This document shows, one piece after another, positions 25,582-34,587 of a stretch of 64,000 nucleotides of DNA. Below the pieces are notes generated by a model. That model had not been told where the DNA came from. It saw only the letters and a list, made by a program, of their open reading frames with translations, and searched no databases. The stretch covers positions 1 through 64,000 of the forward strand of contig CABRFZ010000003.1 in NCBI GenBank assembly GCA_902470365.1. Direction: 5' to 3'. A program made the position numbers and the translations under genes. Positions within the stretch are counted from its first letter, which is position 1; each line of letters begins with the position of its first letter. This DNA comes from an uncultured Collinsella sp. GTDB lineage: Bacteria; Actinomycetota; Coriobacteriia; Coriobacteriales; Coriobacteriaceae.

Positions 25582-28248
25582 ATGACGCCTCTCGCAAAAC
25601 GTCTCCCGCGCGAGCTGCGCCGCAATATCGGCAAGTACCTGGGCATCTTTTTGCTTATGTGCGGAAGTATCGCCCTTACATCGGGCTTTTTGCTCGCGGC
25701 CCACTCCATCGGTTGCCTTATCGACGGCATGCGCGATGCGTACACGATTGAGGACGGCCGCGTGACTACCTCCTTCGAGGCTACCGACGATCAACTCAAG
25801 GCCGCCGAGGATGCAGCCGGTGACGTCGGCGGCGTCACGCTCTACAAGAATTTCTCTATCGATGCCATCATCAAAAAGGCGTCCGGCGACGACGGCACCA
25901 AGCGCACGCTGCGCACCTATGCGCTCCGCACCAAGGTGGACATTGCGTCCTACTGTGAGGGCAAGCAGCCCAAGACGGACGATGAAGTGGCGATCGACCG
26001 TGTCTTTGCCACCAACAACGACCTCGCGGTGGGCGATAAGGTCGAGCTTGAGGGCCGTACCTACACCATCTGCGGCATCATGACCCAGCCCGATAGCCAG
26101 GCGCTGTTCCTCAACAATTCGGACTTTACGGTGAACACCATCACGTACGGCGTGGCCGAGGTCACCGATGGCGGCTTTGCCGCGCTCGAAGATGCCGGCG
26201 GCGCACCCGCCTACACCTACTCCTTCACCTTTACCGATCGCGACCTCCCCACCGCGGACCGCATCGACGCCGAGCAAGATATGGTCGAGGCACTGACCGA
26301 CGCCGATGCGCGCGTGGACGATCTGACCGACGCCGATTCCAATCAGGGCATTGGCTATGCGCGCGATGACGTGGACGGCGACTCCATGATGTGGATGACG
26401 CTGCTCGACATCATCATCGTGATCATGGCGTTCGTCTTTGTGGTCCTTACCGACGCCACCATCGAGGAGGAGAGCGCCATCATCGGCACGCTGCTCGCCA
26501 GCGGTTATCGCCGTCGCGAGATCGTGCTGCACTACCTGGCACTTCCCGCCATCGTGGGCGTGGTCGCGGCGCTTTTGGGCACTGCGCTCGGCGTTGTGTT
26601 CTTTACCGAGCCCATGCGCAGCCTCTATTACGGTTCGTACAGCCTGCCGCCCTTCCAGGTGTACTGGAGCTGGGAGATCTTTGTGAAGTGCGCCGTGGTT
26701 CCCGCCGCCGCGCTCATCCTCATCACGCTGGTGGGCCTGCTTCGCAAAATGGGCAAGACGCCGTTGCAATTCCTTCGTCACGAGGCGAGCGGCAAATCGG
26801 GTACCAAGCGCGGCCTGCAGCTGCCGGAGCGCATGGGTTTTGTTTCCCGCTTCCGCCTGCGTATCTTCCTGCGCAACCTGGGCAACTTCGCCACGCTCTT
26901 CGTGGGCATTGCGTTTGCCTCGCTGCTGCTGCTCTTTGGCCTGGCGATTCTGCCCACGATGACGCACTACGCGGACAACCTCGAGACGAGCCTGGTCGCC
27001 GAGCACCAGTACACGCTCAAGGCTCCGCTGGAGCTCGAGGGCACTGCCGAGGAGCGTGAGCAGTGGTCAGCACTCGAGCGCTTGCAGTCGGTGGACGGCG
27101 CGCTGCTTTCCGTCGCCCAGGATGCCGATGACGAGTTTGACAACGCGGCCGATGCGGCGCAGGCGGCGACCGATGCCGCGACCGCATCTCCGTCTGCCGA
27201 GAGCCTGACCGCAGCGCAGGATGCGCTTGCCAAGGTCCAGGACAAGAAAGATGCGCTCTACGCGCGCCTTGACGATCTTGCCGATGCCCTCGGCTGCAAC
27301 CGCGACGAGGCTATCGACCTGATCGACAAGGCCTCTAAGATCGACACTGACAACGACGATATCCACCCGATCAATACGACCGACAACGGCGCGGGTACAA
27401 TCGCGCAGGCCGAGAAATATGCCGTCTACCAGCTGCAATACGACCGCGGCGATGGTAATGGCGAGGAGACGATTTCCGTCTACGGTATCTCGCCCGATTC
27501 GCGCTACTGGAAAGACCTCAACGTCGGCGACGGACGCGTCGTCTTTGGCGGCGGCCTGCTCGATAAGTTTGGCTGGAGCGAGGGCCAGAAGGTCACACTC
27601 AGCGACAAGTACGAGGGCGAGCATTATTCCCTTGAGTACGTTGGCAAGGGTTGTGCCTGGGGCTCCAAGTCGGACATGAATATCTATATGAGTATCGACG
27701 ACTTTAACGAGCTGTTCGACAACGACGCCGCCTACTTTAACGGCTATGTGAGCGACGAGAAGCTCGACCTCGATGCTCGTTACTTTGCCGGCGACATCAC
27801 GCCCGACGACATGCGCGCCGTGGGCGACCAGTTTATAGGCATGATGAGCAAAATGATCGGCATGATGGTTGGGCTCGCGGTGTTTATCTTCCTGCTGTTT
27901 ATGTACCTGCTGACTAAGGCTGTGATCGACCATAGCGCCCGGTCGATTAGCTACATGAAGGTCTTTGGCTATCGCGATGGCGAGATCTCGCATCTGTACA
28001 TCCGGTCGATCACACTGTGCGTGGCGGCGTCGCTTGTGCTGAGCTTGCCGGTCATTATCGGCTCGCTCACGGCCATCTTCCGCTCGATGCTGCTCGCCTA
28101 CAACGGCAATATCGAGATCTACGTGCCCGCTTGGTCTATGGCTGCATGCGTCGGCATTGGCTTTGCGACCTACCTGGTCGTGGCACTGCTGCACACGCGC
28201 TCCATCAAACGCGTGAGCCTGGCCGAAGCCCTTAAAGTCCAAGAGTAG
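25582..28248 (+). CDS. FtsX-type ABC permease, large
   Basis: 888 residues. A first membrane helix lies near residue 20-40, then a ~220-residue external domain. An FtsX membrane domain spans ~270-390, and a further membrane helix lies near 430-460. A second external segment (~470-730) follows, including an Ala/Asp-rich region with heptad character near 510-580, before a final FtsX domain (~750-885). This duplicated FtsX plan is typical of Gram-positive ABC transporters of the BceB/YknZ/SalY classes. The ATG at 25582 lies 8 nt beyond the ATPase stop. Substrate unknown; no two-component system is adjacent. The stop codon falls inside a repeat copy. Confidence 0.87.
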   Translation: MTPLAKRLPRELRRNIGKYLGIFLLMCGSIALTSGFLLAAHSIGCLIDGMRDAYTIEDGRVTTSFEATDDQLKAAEDAAGDVGGVTLYKNFSIDAIIKKASGDDGTKRTLRTYALRTKVDIASYCEGKQPKTDDEVAIDRVFATNNDLAVGDKVELEGRTYTICGIMTQPDSQALFLNNSDFTVNTITYGVAEVTDGGFAALEDAGGAPAYTYSFTFTDRDLPTADRIDAEQDMVEALTDADARVDDLTDADSNQGIGYARDDVDGDSMMWMTLLDIIIVIMAFVFVVLTDATIEEESAIIGTLLASGYRRREIVLHYLALPAIVGVVAALLGTALGVVFFTEPMRSLYYGSYSLPPFQVYWSWEIFVKCAVVPAAALILITLVGLLRKMGKTPLQFLRHEASGKSGTKRGLQLPERMGFVSRFRLRIFLRNLGNFATLFVGIAFASLLLLFGLAILPTMTHYADNLETSLVAEHQYTLKAPLELEGTAEEREQWSALERLQSVDGALLSVAQDADDEFDNAADAAQAATDAATASPSAESLTAAQDALAKVQDKKDALYARLDDLADALGCNRDEAIDLIDKASKIDTDNDDIHPINTTDNGAGTIAQAEKYAVYQLQYDRGDGNGEETISVYGISPDSRYWKDLNVGDGRVVFGGGLLDKFGWSEGQKVTLSDKYEGEHYSLEYVGKGCAWGSKSDMNIYMSIDDFNELFDNDAAYFNGYVSDEKLDLDARYFAGDITPDDMRAVGDQFIGMMSKMIGMMVGLAVFIFLLFMYLLTKAVIDHSARSISYMKVFGYRDGEISHLYIRSITLCVAASLVLSLPVIIGSLTAIFRSMLLAYNGNIEIYVPAWSMAACVGIGFATYLVVALLHTRSIKRVSLAEALKVQE

Positions 28249-28444
28249 TCATCGGGGACGTTCTTAAACGACTAGCCATCGGGGACGGTCCTTGCCGATT
28301 CGCCGGCTCGCCGGCAGGGTTGCCAAGGACTGTCCCCAACTGCCGGCAGGAAAGGAACGTCCCTAGCTGCCAGGTGGCGAGGCACTCATTTAAGTCCGTC
28401 CCCAATGAGTGGCTTCAGTCATTTAAGCCTGTCCCCAATGACTA
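28246..28444. repeat. 'GGGGACRGTC' composite repeat, copy 2
   Basis: A ~199-bp unit in the same orientation as 24585-24768, with matching order of blocks: CATCGGGGACG, TTAAACGACTAG, TTGCCGAWTCGCCGG, CCAAGGACTGTCCCC, TGCCGGCAG, GGAACGTCCCT and a terminal GTCCCCAATGACTAG. It begins at the stop codon of the permease. The two copies therefore bracket the ABC transporter pair. Confidence 0.8.
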
Positions 28445-28528
28445 GGTTTCGCGCTTGACTTTGACCCTACTTCAACGGGTACCATCCTCCTATGTCTGTA
28501 ACGTCATATAGACCGAGGGGATAGATTT

Positions 28529-29734
28529 ATGACCGCAACTGCACCCGCAGCACCCGCTAAGGTGTACTTCACCAACCTGCGCACGCATGCTCGCGAGAGC
28601 CAGCTCGACAAGCTCAAGCGCCTCATCCGTCACGCCGGTATCGAGCAGATCGACTTTGAGAACAAGTTCGTCGCTATCAAGATTCACTTTGGCGAGCTGG
28701 GCAACCTGAGCTTTTTGCGCCCCAACTACGCCCGCGCCGTCGCGGATGTCGTCAAGGAGCTGGGCGGCAAGCCCTTCCTCACCGACTGCAACACGCTCTA
28801 TGTCGGTAGCCGCAAAAACGCGCTCGAGCACATCGATACCGCCTACCAGAACGGCTTTACCCCGTATGCCACGGGCTGCCAGATCATCATCGCCGATGGC
28901 CTCAAGGGTACCGACGAGGCGCTCGTCCCGGTCGAGGGCGGCGAGTACGTACACGAGGCCAAGATCGGCCAGGCACTCATGGATGCCGATATCGTGATCA
29001 GCCTCACCCACTTTAAGGGTCATGAGCAGGCCGGCTTTGGCGGTGCCATGAAGAACCTGGGTATGGGAGGCGGCAGCCGTGCCGGCAAGATGGAGCAGCA
29101 CGCCGCCGGCAAGCCGAACGTCGCGGCCGAGCACTGCATTGGCTGCCGTGCCTGCGAAAAGATCTGCGCGCACAACGCTATCTCGTTCGATGGCACCCGC
29201 GAGCGCGAGCTTGCCGGCGGCGCTACTCGCACGGTGCACGTGGCCGCTATCGACCACGATCGCTGCGTGGGCTGCGGCCGCTGCATCGGCGTGTGCAACC
29301 AGGACGCCATCAAGCCCGGCTATGAAGCCGCGGCCGACGTGCTCAACTGTAAGATCGCCGAGTACACCAAGGCCGTTGTCCAGGATCGTCCCAGCTTCCA
29401 CATTTCGCTGGCTATGGATATCAGCCCCAACTGCGATTGCCATCCCGAAAACGACACGCCTATCGTCAACGATATCGGCATGTTCGCGAGCTTCGACCCG
29501 GTCGCCATTGACCAGGCCTGCGCCGATGCCGTCATGGCATCCGAGCCGCTGCCCAACACCGAGCTCACCGATAGCGCGGCCAAGATGGAGCACAACCACG
29601 AGCATCTGGAGGGCGAGCAGGCCAAGGATCCCTTCTGCATCACGCATCCCGACACCGACTGGCGCGTGTGCATCGCGCACGCCGAGAAGATTGGCCTGGG
29701 CACGAGCGAGTATGAGCTCATCGAGGTCAAGTAG
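28529..29734 (+). CDS. DUF362 protein with two 4Fe-4S clusters
   Basis: 401 residues. The DUF362 domain spans the sequence (KIHFGELGNLSFLRPNYAR, near 50-70). An inserted bacterial ferredoxin segment near 206-268 carries C-IGC-RAC-EKIC and C-VGC-GRC-IGVC motifs, which should bind two 4Fe-4S clusters. Members are annotated as Fe-S-binding proteins of unknown reaction; the redox role is inferred. It has a GAGGGG-type ribosome site and is monocistronic, ending at a bidirectional terminator. Confidence 0.88.
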   Translation: MTATAPAAPAKVYFTNLRTHARESQLDKLKRLIRHAGIEQIDFENKFVAIKIHFGELGNLSFLRPNYARAVADVVKELGGKPFLTDCNTLYVGSRKNALEHIDTAYQNGFTPYATGCQIIIADGLKGTDEALVPVEGGEYVHEAKIGQALMDADIVISLTHFKGHEQAGFGGAMKNLGMGGGSRAGKMEQHAAGKPNVAAEHCIGCRACEKICAHNAISFDGTRERELAGGATRTVHVAAIDHDRCVGCGRCIGVCNQDAIKPGYEAAADVLNCKIAEYTKAVVQDRPSFHISLAMDISPNCDCHPENDTPIVNDIGMFASFDPVAIDQACADAVMASEPLPNTELTDSAAKMEHNHEHLEGEQAKDPFCITHPDTDWRVCIAHAEKIGLGTSEYELIEVK

Positions 29735-29781
29735 CGCCTAGCTATTGGACAAAATAAGCGCCTTTGTAGCGTTAGTTGAGC

Positions 29782-29820
29782 AAAAGCCGCCCGTGAACAC
29801 AGCGCTCACGGGCGGCTTTT
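29782..29820. terminator. Bidirectional intrinsic terminator
   Basis: A perfect 15-bp stem (AAAAGCCGCCCGTGA and its complement) with A-run and T-run on either side, between the convergent DUF362 and hydrolase genes. Confidence 0.9.
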
Positions 29821-29898
29821 TGGAAGTGCGGCGAAAAATCGAATCCCGCCGACCACAAACCGTTTTTTGGCAACAAAACCCCAGACGTTGCTTTTTGC

Positions 29899-30864
29899 CT
29901 AAAAATACTCGTCGAGGAAGTTGTCGACCGTGTTCCAGTAGAGTTCGGGGTCGACCTGCGCGCTCTTGGCGTGGGTGGCGCCATGGATGGTGAGCTTTTG
30001 CTTGACCTTGCTGGCGCACGCGTCGTAGTTTTGGTCGAGCATATCGTACGGCACAAAAGTGTCCTGGTCGCCGTGGATAAACAGCATGGGAACCGTCGCG
30101 TGTTTGAGTTGCTCCACGCTGCTCGCCTTATGAAAGTCGTAGCCCGCGCGCACGTTGCATACCAAGTTTGCTACATCGAGCAAGGGAAAGCTGGGCAAGC
30201 CGAACACGTTCTTGAGCTGCAGAGAAAACTCGTCCCAAACACTCGTATAACCGCAGTCCTCGATAATGCATTTCACGTTTGCGGGCAGAGATTCCCCCGC
30301 GACGTTCATGGCGGTTGCCGCACCCATCGACTCGCCAAAGACCAGGATGCGTGCCTCGGGGTCAGCCTGAACGATTTGCTCGATCCATGCGACGACATCG
30401 AGCCGCTCGGGCCAGCCCATGCCGATATAGTCGCCGCCGGAGCGCTCGTGGGCGCGCGCGGCGGGCGCGAGTACGTTCATGCCGCGGTCGTGGAATCGCT
30501 TGACGTATCGGGCCATACCGATGGGCTCGTTGGTATATCCATGCAGGCAGACGGCGTAGTCGTGCGTGCTCTCCGACGCAGCAAAATACCAGGCGGCAAG
30601 CTCGGTCCCGTCGTCCGCGGTGAGGCTCCTGCTCTCGCGGTTCTCTTTAAACCATGCCCGCGCCTCGGTGTCCTCGGCATCCGGCTGCTCACCTTCTTTG
30701 CCGTTCTTGCTATCCTGCATCATCTTCATGGTGTACGGCGCTTGGGGGTTCAGGGCAAAGTCAAACAAAAAGTTGCCGGCAAACCCCAGCAGCGCGACAA
30801 CGAGCGCCGACGCAACAACGACGGTTGTCTTAAGCTTTCGATGGGAACGTGCGTTTTGAGACAT
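29899..30864 (-). CDS. Membrane-anchored alpha/beta hydrolase
   Basis: 321 residues. A single N-terminal helix (VVVASALVVALLGFAGNFLF, ~15-35) probably anchors it outside the membrane. The serine-hydrolase fold follows with oxyanion HGYTN, nucleophile elbow GESMG, acid in HGDQDTFVP and catalytic His in IHGATHAKS. It belongs to the serine aminopeptidase S33/BAAT-like acyl hydrolases found in Gram-positive envelopes. Substrate unknown. The start is preceded by AGGAAAG. Two copies of a 15-bp dyad lie in its promoter region. Confidence 0.88.
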   Translation of the reverse strand: MSQNARSHRKLKTTVVVASALVVALLGFAGNFLFDFALNPQAPYTMKMMQDSKNGKEGEQPDAEDTEARAWFKENRESRSLTADDGTELAAWYFAASESTHDYAVCLHGYTNEPIGMARYVKRFHDRGMNVLAPAARAHERSGGDYIGMGWPERLDVVAWIEQIVQADPEARILVFGESMGAATAMNVAGESLPANVKCIIEDCGYTSVWDEFSLQLKNVFGLPSFPLLDVANLVCNVRAGYDFHKASSVEQLKHATVPMLFIHGDQDTFVPYDMLDQNYDACASKVKQKLTIHGATHAKSAQVDPELYWNTVDNFLDEYF

Positions 30865-30883
30865 GAGAAGCTTTCCTATAAGA

Positions 30884-30944
30884 TGTTAATACATCAACAT
30901 TTAAAACAAGCGCATTATGGACGTTCGCCGTTGATGCGTCAACA
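30884..30944 (-). promoter_or_regulatory. Two GTTGATGYRTYAACA dyads
   Basis: 30884-30898 read on the minus strand is GTTGATGTATTAACA; 30930-30944 read on the plus strand is GTTGATGCGTCAACA. The two 15-mers differ at three positions, each has dyad symmetry, and their centres are 46 bp apart in the divergent intergenic region before the hydrolase. This looks like a tandem operator for one regulator. Confidence 0.5.
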
Positions 30945-31050
30945 AGCAAAGAATGGGTAAACAAAGGGTCACGTATGGTGCAAATTTCGCACGTACCTAG
31001 ACGCTTTGATATAGTGTTGAGAACTCTTTACGTTGGAGGATGTAACCGGC

Positions 31051-31734
31051 ATGTCCGATTCGAGCGACAGTTCCAAGCCGCGACCCAAGACCGCGGCCGT
31101 TCCACACTACACGGTGGGCGAGGAGATCATGAACTCCGTCACCCATGGTGTCGGCTGCCTGCTGGGTATCGCGGGCCTGGTGCTCCTGATCGTATTCGCT
31201 GCCCTGCGCGGCGGAGGTCCGGCCCACATGGCCGCGGCGATTGTCTATGGTGTCAGCATTATTCTTGAATATCTGGCCTCCACGCTCTACCACGCGATTC
31301 AGCCCGCGGGCGCCAAGCGCGTGTTTCGCATCATCGACCACAGCTGCATCTACCTGCTCATAGCCGGCAGCTATACGCCGTTTTGCCTCATCACGCTCGC
31401 AAACGACGGCGGCCCTGCGCTGTTCTTTGCCGTGTGGGCCATCGCCATTATCGGCATCGCACTCGAGTGCTTTTTGCGCGAGCGTCAACCGCACTGGGTA
31501 AGCGGCCTGGTCTACCTGCTGATGGGCTGGCTCGTTGTCTTTAAGCTGCCCGAACTTGTGGCGCTGCTCAACCCCGTGGCACTTGCCCTGCTCGCCGTCG
31601 GCGGCGTGTGCTACACCGTGGGCGTGCCGTTCTATATCGCCAAAAACGTGCGCTATCTGCACAGTGTGTTTCACTTGTGGGTGCTCGCCGGCAGTATCTT
31701 CCAGTTCATGGCGGTGATCCTCTTCGTAATCTAG
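31051..31734 (+). CDS. Hemolysin III / PAQR-family membrane protein
   Basis: 227 residues with seven predicted membrane helices. Family histidines and motifs are visible (NSVTHGVG near 30, ASTLYHAIQP near 83, FRIIDHSCIYLLIAGSYTP, FHLWVLAGS near the C-terminus). The conserved H residues fit the zinc-binding, possibly hydrolase-like site of PAQR proteins. The bacterial function is poorly defined; 'hemolysin' is a historical name. The ATG at 31051 is 11 nt from GGAGG, slightly long, but no better start exists. Confidence 0.9.
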   Translation: MSDSSDSSKPRPKTAAVPHYTVGEEIMNSVTHGVGCLLGIAGLVLLIVFAALRGGGPAHMAAAIVYGVSIILEYLASTLYHAIQPAGAKRVFRIIDHSCIYLLIAGSYTPFCLITLANDGGPALFFAVWAIAIIGIALECFLRERQPHWVSGLVYLLMGWLVVFKLPELVALLNPVALALLAVGGVCYTVGVPFYIAKNVRYLHSVFHLWVLAGSIFQFMAVILFVI

Positions 31735-31841
31735 CGACCGCGCCCACGGCCCCGCTCGCACGGGTGACTGGCGCAATTGCCGTATCCGCCATCAACGTTT
31801 TACCCTGACGTCCCGAATCTTGGAGGTTCGAGAAACTCCCG

Positions 31842-33215
31842 ATGGACATAACCATCTCCCTTATCACTACCCTCGTCCTGACGCTTATCAACGGCTACTT
31901 CTCCATGTCCGAGATGGCTCTCACCACGGCTAAGCGCGCCGTGTTGGAGCACGATGCCGAGGAGGGCGATAAGCGCGCCGAGCGCGCCGTCCAGCTCGCC
32001 GCCGACTCCGATCAGCTGTTGGCCACCATCCAGGTCGCTATCACGCTCGTGGGCTTCGCCTCGTCCGCCGTCGCATCGACGAGCCTGTCCGACCCGCTTG
32101 CCACGTGGTTCATGAGCTTTGGCATCGCGCCGCTCTCTGCCATCGCGCGCGGCCTGGCGCCGGTCATCATCACCGTCGCCGTCGCCTTCGTGTCCATCGT
32201 GATTGGCGAGCTCGTGCCCAAGCGCATTGGTCTGGCCAATGCCGAGGGCGTGTCCAAGCAAGTCGTGGGACCGCTTTCGGTGTTCCAAAAGATCGCCCGC
32301 CCGCTCGTGTGGCTGACCGGTGCCTGCTCCGACGGCCTGGCCCGCATCCTGCGCATCAAGAGCGCCGACGACCGCCAGAACGTCTCGGAGGAAGAAATCA
32401 AGTACATGGTCTCGGAGCAGGACGACCTGCTCGACGAGGAAAAGCGCATGATCCACGAGATCTTCGACCTGGGCGACACCGTTGCCCGCGAGGTCATGGT
32501 GCCGCGCGTGGACACTACCATGTGCGAGGACGACGAGACGGTCGCCGACGTGCTGTCCACCATGCGCCAGACCGGCTTCAGCCGCATCCCCGTCTATCAC
32601 GAGGACCCCGACAACGTCGCGGGCATCGCGCACATCAAGGACCTGATCCAGCCCGCGCTCGACGGCAAGGGCGACCAGCCCATCGCCGATTACCTGCGCG
32701 ACGCCACCTTTGTGCCCGATACCAAGGACATCCTGCCGCTGCTGTCCGAGATGCAGACCTCGCACGACCAGATCGTGGTCGTCGTGGACGAGTACGGCGG
32801 CACGGCCGGCATCATCACCATCGAGGACATCGTCGAGGAGATCGTCGGCGAGATCGAGGACGAGTTCGACCCCGACAACAAGTACCTCACGCGCCTTTCG
32901 CGCCGCGAGTGGCTCGTCGATGGGCGTTTTTCGTGCGATGACGCGATTGAGCTTGGTTGGCCGCTCGAGGAAAGCGATGATTATGAGACCATCGCCGGCT
33001 GGATTTTGGAGCTTTGCGACTCGGTGCCCGACATCGGAGAGGTGTTTGAGGTCGCGGGGTACAAGTTCAAGGTACAGTCGATGCGTGGCCAGCGCATCTC
33101 GCTCATTCGCGTGATCGCTCCGGCCGAAACCGATAAGAAGGATTCCGAGTCCTCGGCAGAGAAGCCGGCGGCGTCGGGTGCGGGCTCTGCGGATCCGCAC
33201 GATGGCGACGAGTAG
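31842..33215 (+). CDS. CorC/CNNM-family transporter (DUF21-CBS-CorC)
   Basis: 457 residues. The DUF21/CNNM membrane domain spans ~1-190 (three to four helices; NGYFSMSEMALTTAKR is the conserved start), a tandem CBS pair ~205-330, and the CorC_HlyC domain ~345-430. The acidic tail is disordered. CNNM/CorC proteins transport Mg2+ (or Co2+) coupled to Na+ and are gated by Mg-ATP binding to the CBS pair. The next gene starts 24 nt downstream. The ribosome site is weak. Confidence 0.9.
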   Translation: MDITISLITTLVLTLINGYFSMSEMALTTAKRAVLEHDAEEGDKRAERAVQLAADSDQLLATIQVAITLVGFASSAVASTSLSDPLATWFMSFGIAPLSAIARGLAPVIITVAVAFVSIVIGELVPKRIGLANAEGVSKQVVGPLSVFQKIARPLVWLTGACSDGLARILRIKSADDRQNVSEEEIKYMVSEQDDLLDEEKRMIHEIFDLGDTVAREVMVPRVDTTMCEDDETVADVLSTMRQTGFSRIPVYHEDPDNVAGIAHIKDLIQPALDGKGDQPIADYLRDATFVPDTKDILPLLSEMQTSHDQIVVVVDEYGGTAGIITIEDIVEEIVGEIEDEFDPDNKYLTRLSRREWLVDGRFSCDDAIELGWPLEESDDYETIAGWILELCDSVPDIGEVFEVAGYKFKVQSMRGQRISLIRVIAPAETDKKDSESSAEKPAASGAGSADPHDGDE

Positions 33216-33239
33216 GGCAAGGAAGAGTAGGGGAGAGTT

Positions 33240-34073
33240 ATGGCAGGCCTGTTCAACATCCTTAAGGTCACCGTCAGCGAGGACAAGATTTGCGCGCATG
33301 TGCTGGTGAACCCCGGCATGCCGCTCATGACCTCGGAGGATATCGAGGCCACGGCGCGCGTGTACTACCTGGTGCCCGCGATTGCCAAGCATCTGTGCCT
33401 GGGCGATTCGGGTCGCGAGTTCCAGGATTGCATGGGCCAGACCGAGCTTTGCCACCTGCTGGAGCACGTGACGGTCGAGCTCATGAACGAGACCGGTCTC
33501 GCTGGCAGCATTTCGTGCGGCCGCACGCGCGTGAGCGAGCACGACGAGCGTGTCTTTGAGGTCGAGCTTTCGTGTCCCGATGACGCGTTGGCCATTGGTG
33601 CGCTGTCGTCGGCGACCTTTATGATGGACTGGGCGTACCTGCACGCCGACCAGCCGGCCCCCGACGTGGAAGGCACGGTCGCGGGCCTGCGCAACCTGGT
33701 GCTGGGCATGCGTGCCGAGGCCGAGGGCAAGGACCCGCACGAGGCCGTTGCCGCTGCGAACGGCGAGGACGTGGCCGAGGATGCGCCCGAGGACGACGCT
33801 CCTGCCGACGCCGACGCTGAGCCCGTTGCCGAGGCGCCCGTTGAGCCCGAGTCTGCGGAGCCCCAAGGCGTCCCGAGCTTTGACGACGAGCCGCAGATGC
33901 CAATCGATACCGAGGGTGCGGTCGCCGAGAACCACGAGGCCCCCGCGGCCGTCTTTGGCGGTGCAGCAACGGCTCCGTCCGGCTCGGCGCACGAGGGCAA
34001 CCTGCCGCTCGTCGATGGCGCCGGCGAGGACCCGGCCGCCACGGTGGCCATGCCTGCCATGCCGCAGGAGTAG
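33240..34073 (+). CDS. Unknown protein with a cyanophycin-synthetase N-domain-like region
   Basis: 277 residues. Residues ~1-150 form a compact domain whose segment CMGQTELCHLLEHVTVELM resembles the H-x-x-EH-x-x-x-EL block of the N-terminal, non-ATP-grasp domain of cyanophycin synthetase. The rest of that enzyme (ATP-grasp and Mur ligase domains) is absent. Residues ~160-277 are Ala/Pro/Glu-rich and probably disordered. A strong GGGGAGAG site precedes the ATG. It lies 24 nt after the CorC gene and may be co-transcribed. Function not assignable. Confidence 0.6.
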   Translation: MAGLFNILKVTVSEDKICAHVLVNPGMPLMTSEDIEATARVYYLVPAIAKHLCLGDSGREFQDCMGQTELCHLLEHVTVELMNETGLAGSISCGRTRVSEHDERVFEVELSCPDDALAIGALSSATFMMDWAYLHADQPAPDVEGTVAGLRNLVLGMRAEAEGKDPHEAVAAANGEDVAEDAPEDDAPADADAEPVAEAPVEPESAEPQGVPSFDDEPQMPIDTEGAVAENHEAPAAVFGGAATAPSGSAHEGNLPLVDGAGEDPAATVAMPAMPQE

Positions 34074-34152
34074 GTTCACTCGCTTATCACCATCATGTAC
34101 CTGCGCTTTTACCGTACGCAGATGAGCGCGACGGCAAGTGTTGCGCTGCGGG

Positions 34153-34158
34153 TATAAT
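34153..34158 (+). promoter_or_regulatory. -10 box TATAAT before the YtxH gene
   Basis: A consensus TATAAT lies 51 bp before the ATG at 34210. No good -35 is visible at the usual distance. Confidence 0.4.
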
Positions 34159-34209
34159 GGACAGCATTCAAACGGTGGGCATCGAGGTGCCCGCAGGAGA
34201 GGAATGATC

Positions 34210-34587
34210 ATGGGAAAGACTTTCAGCTTTGTCTCCGGTGCGCTCTTTGGTGCTGCCGCCGGCGCTATCATCGGCGTTGCCCTGGCCCCGCGCTCGGGTG
34301 CCGAGACCCGCGCCATGGCCGCCGATATCGCCAACGATGCCTGGGATAACATGCGTGACACCTACGAGCACAGTGCCGAGGAGGCTCGTGCCGCGGTCAA
34401 CGACTTTGGTCCGATGGTCGACGCCAAGACCGATGACCTGCGCGCCAAGGTCGACCTGGCCCGCGAGCGCATGGACCAGCTTCGCGAGCAGCTCAACGAC
34501 GCTATCTCGGGCGGCAACGTGACGCCCGCTGCCGACGTCGTGGTCGAGAACGTCACCGAGGCCACGGAGCCCTCGACCGAGGCATAA
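34210..34587 (+). CDS. YtxH-domain envelope protein
   Basis: 125 residues. An N-terminal glycine/alanine-rich membrane helix (FVSGALFGAAAGAIIGVALA) followed by APRSGAETR is the YtxH signature. The remainder is a charged helical, probably coiled-coil stretch. YtxH proteins are small Gram-positive envelope stress proteins of unknown mechanism. GGAGAGGA places the start at 34210. The stop codon overlaps the next ATG by one base, so the two are coupled. Confidence 0.8.
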   Translation: MGKTFSFVSGALFGAAAGAIIGVALAPRSGAETRAMAADIANDAWDNMRDTYEHSAEEARAAVNDFGPMVDAKTDDLRAKVDLARERMDQLREQLNDAISGGNVTPAADVVVENVTEATEPSTEA

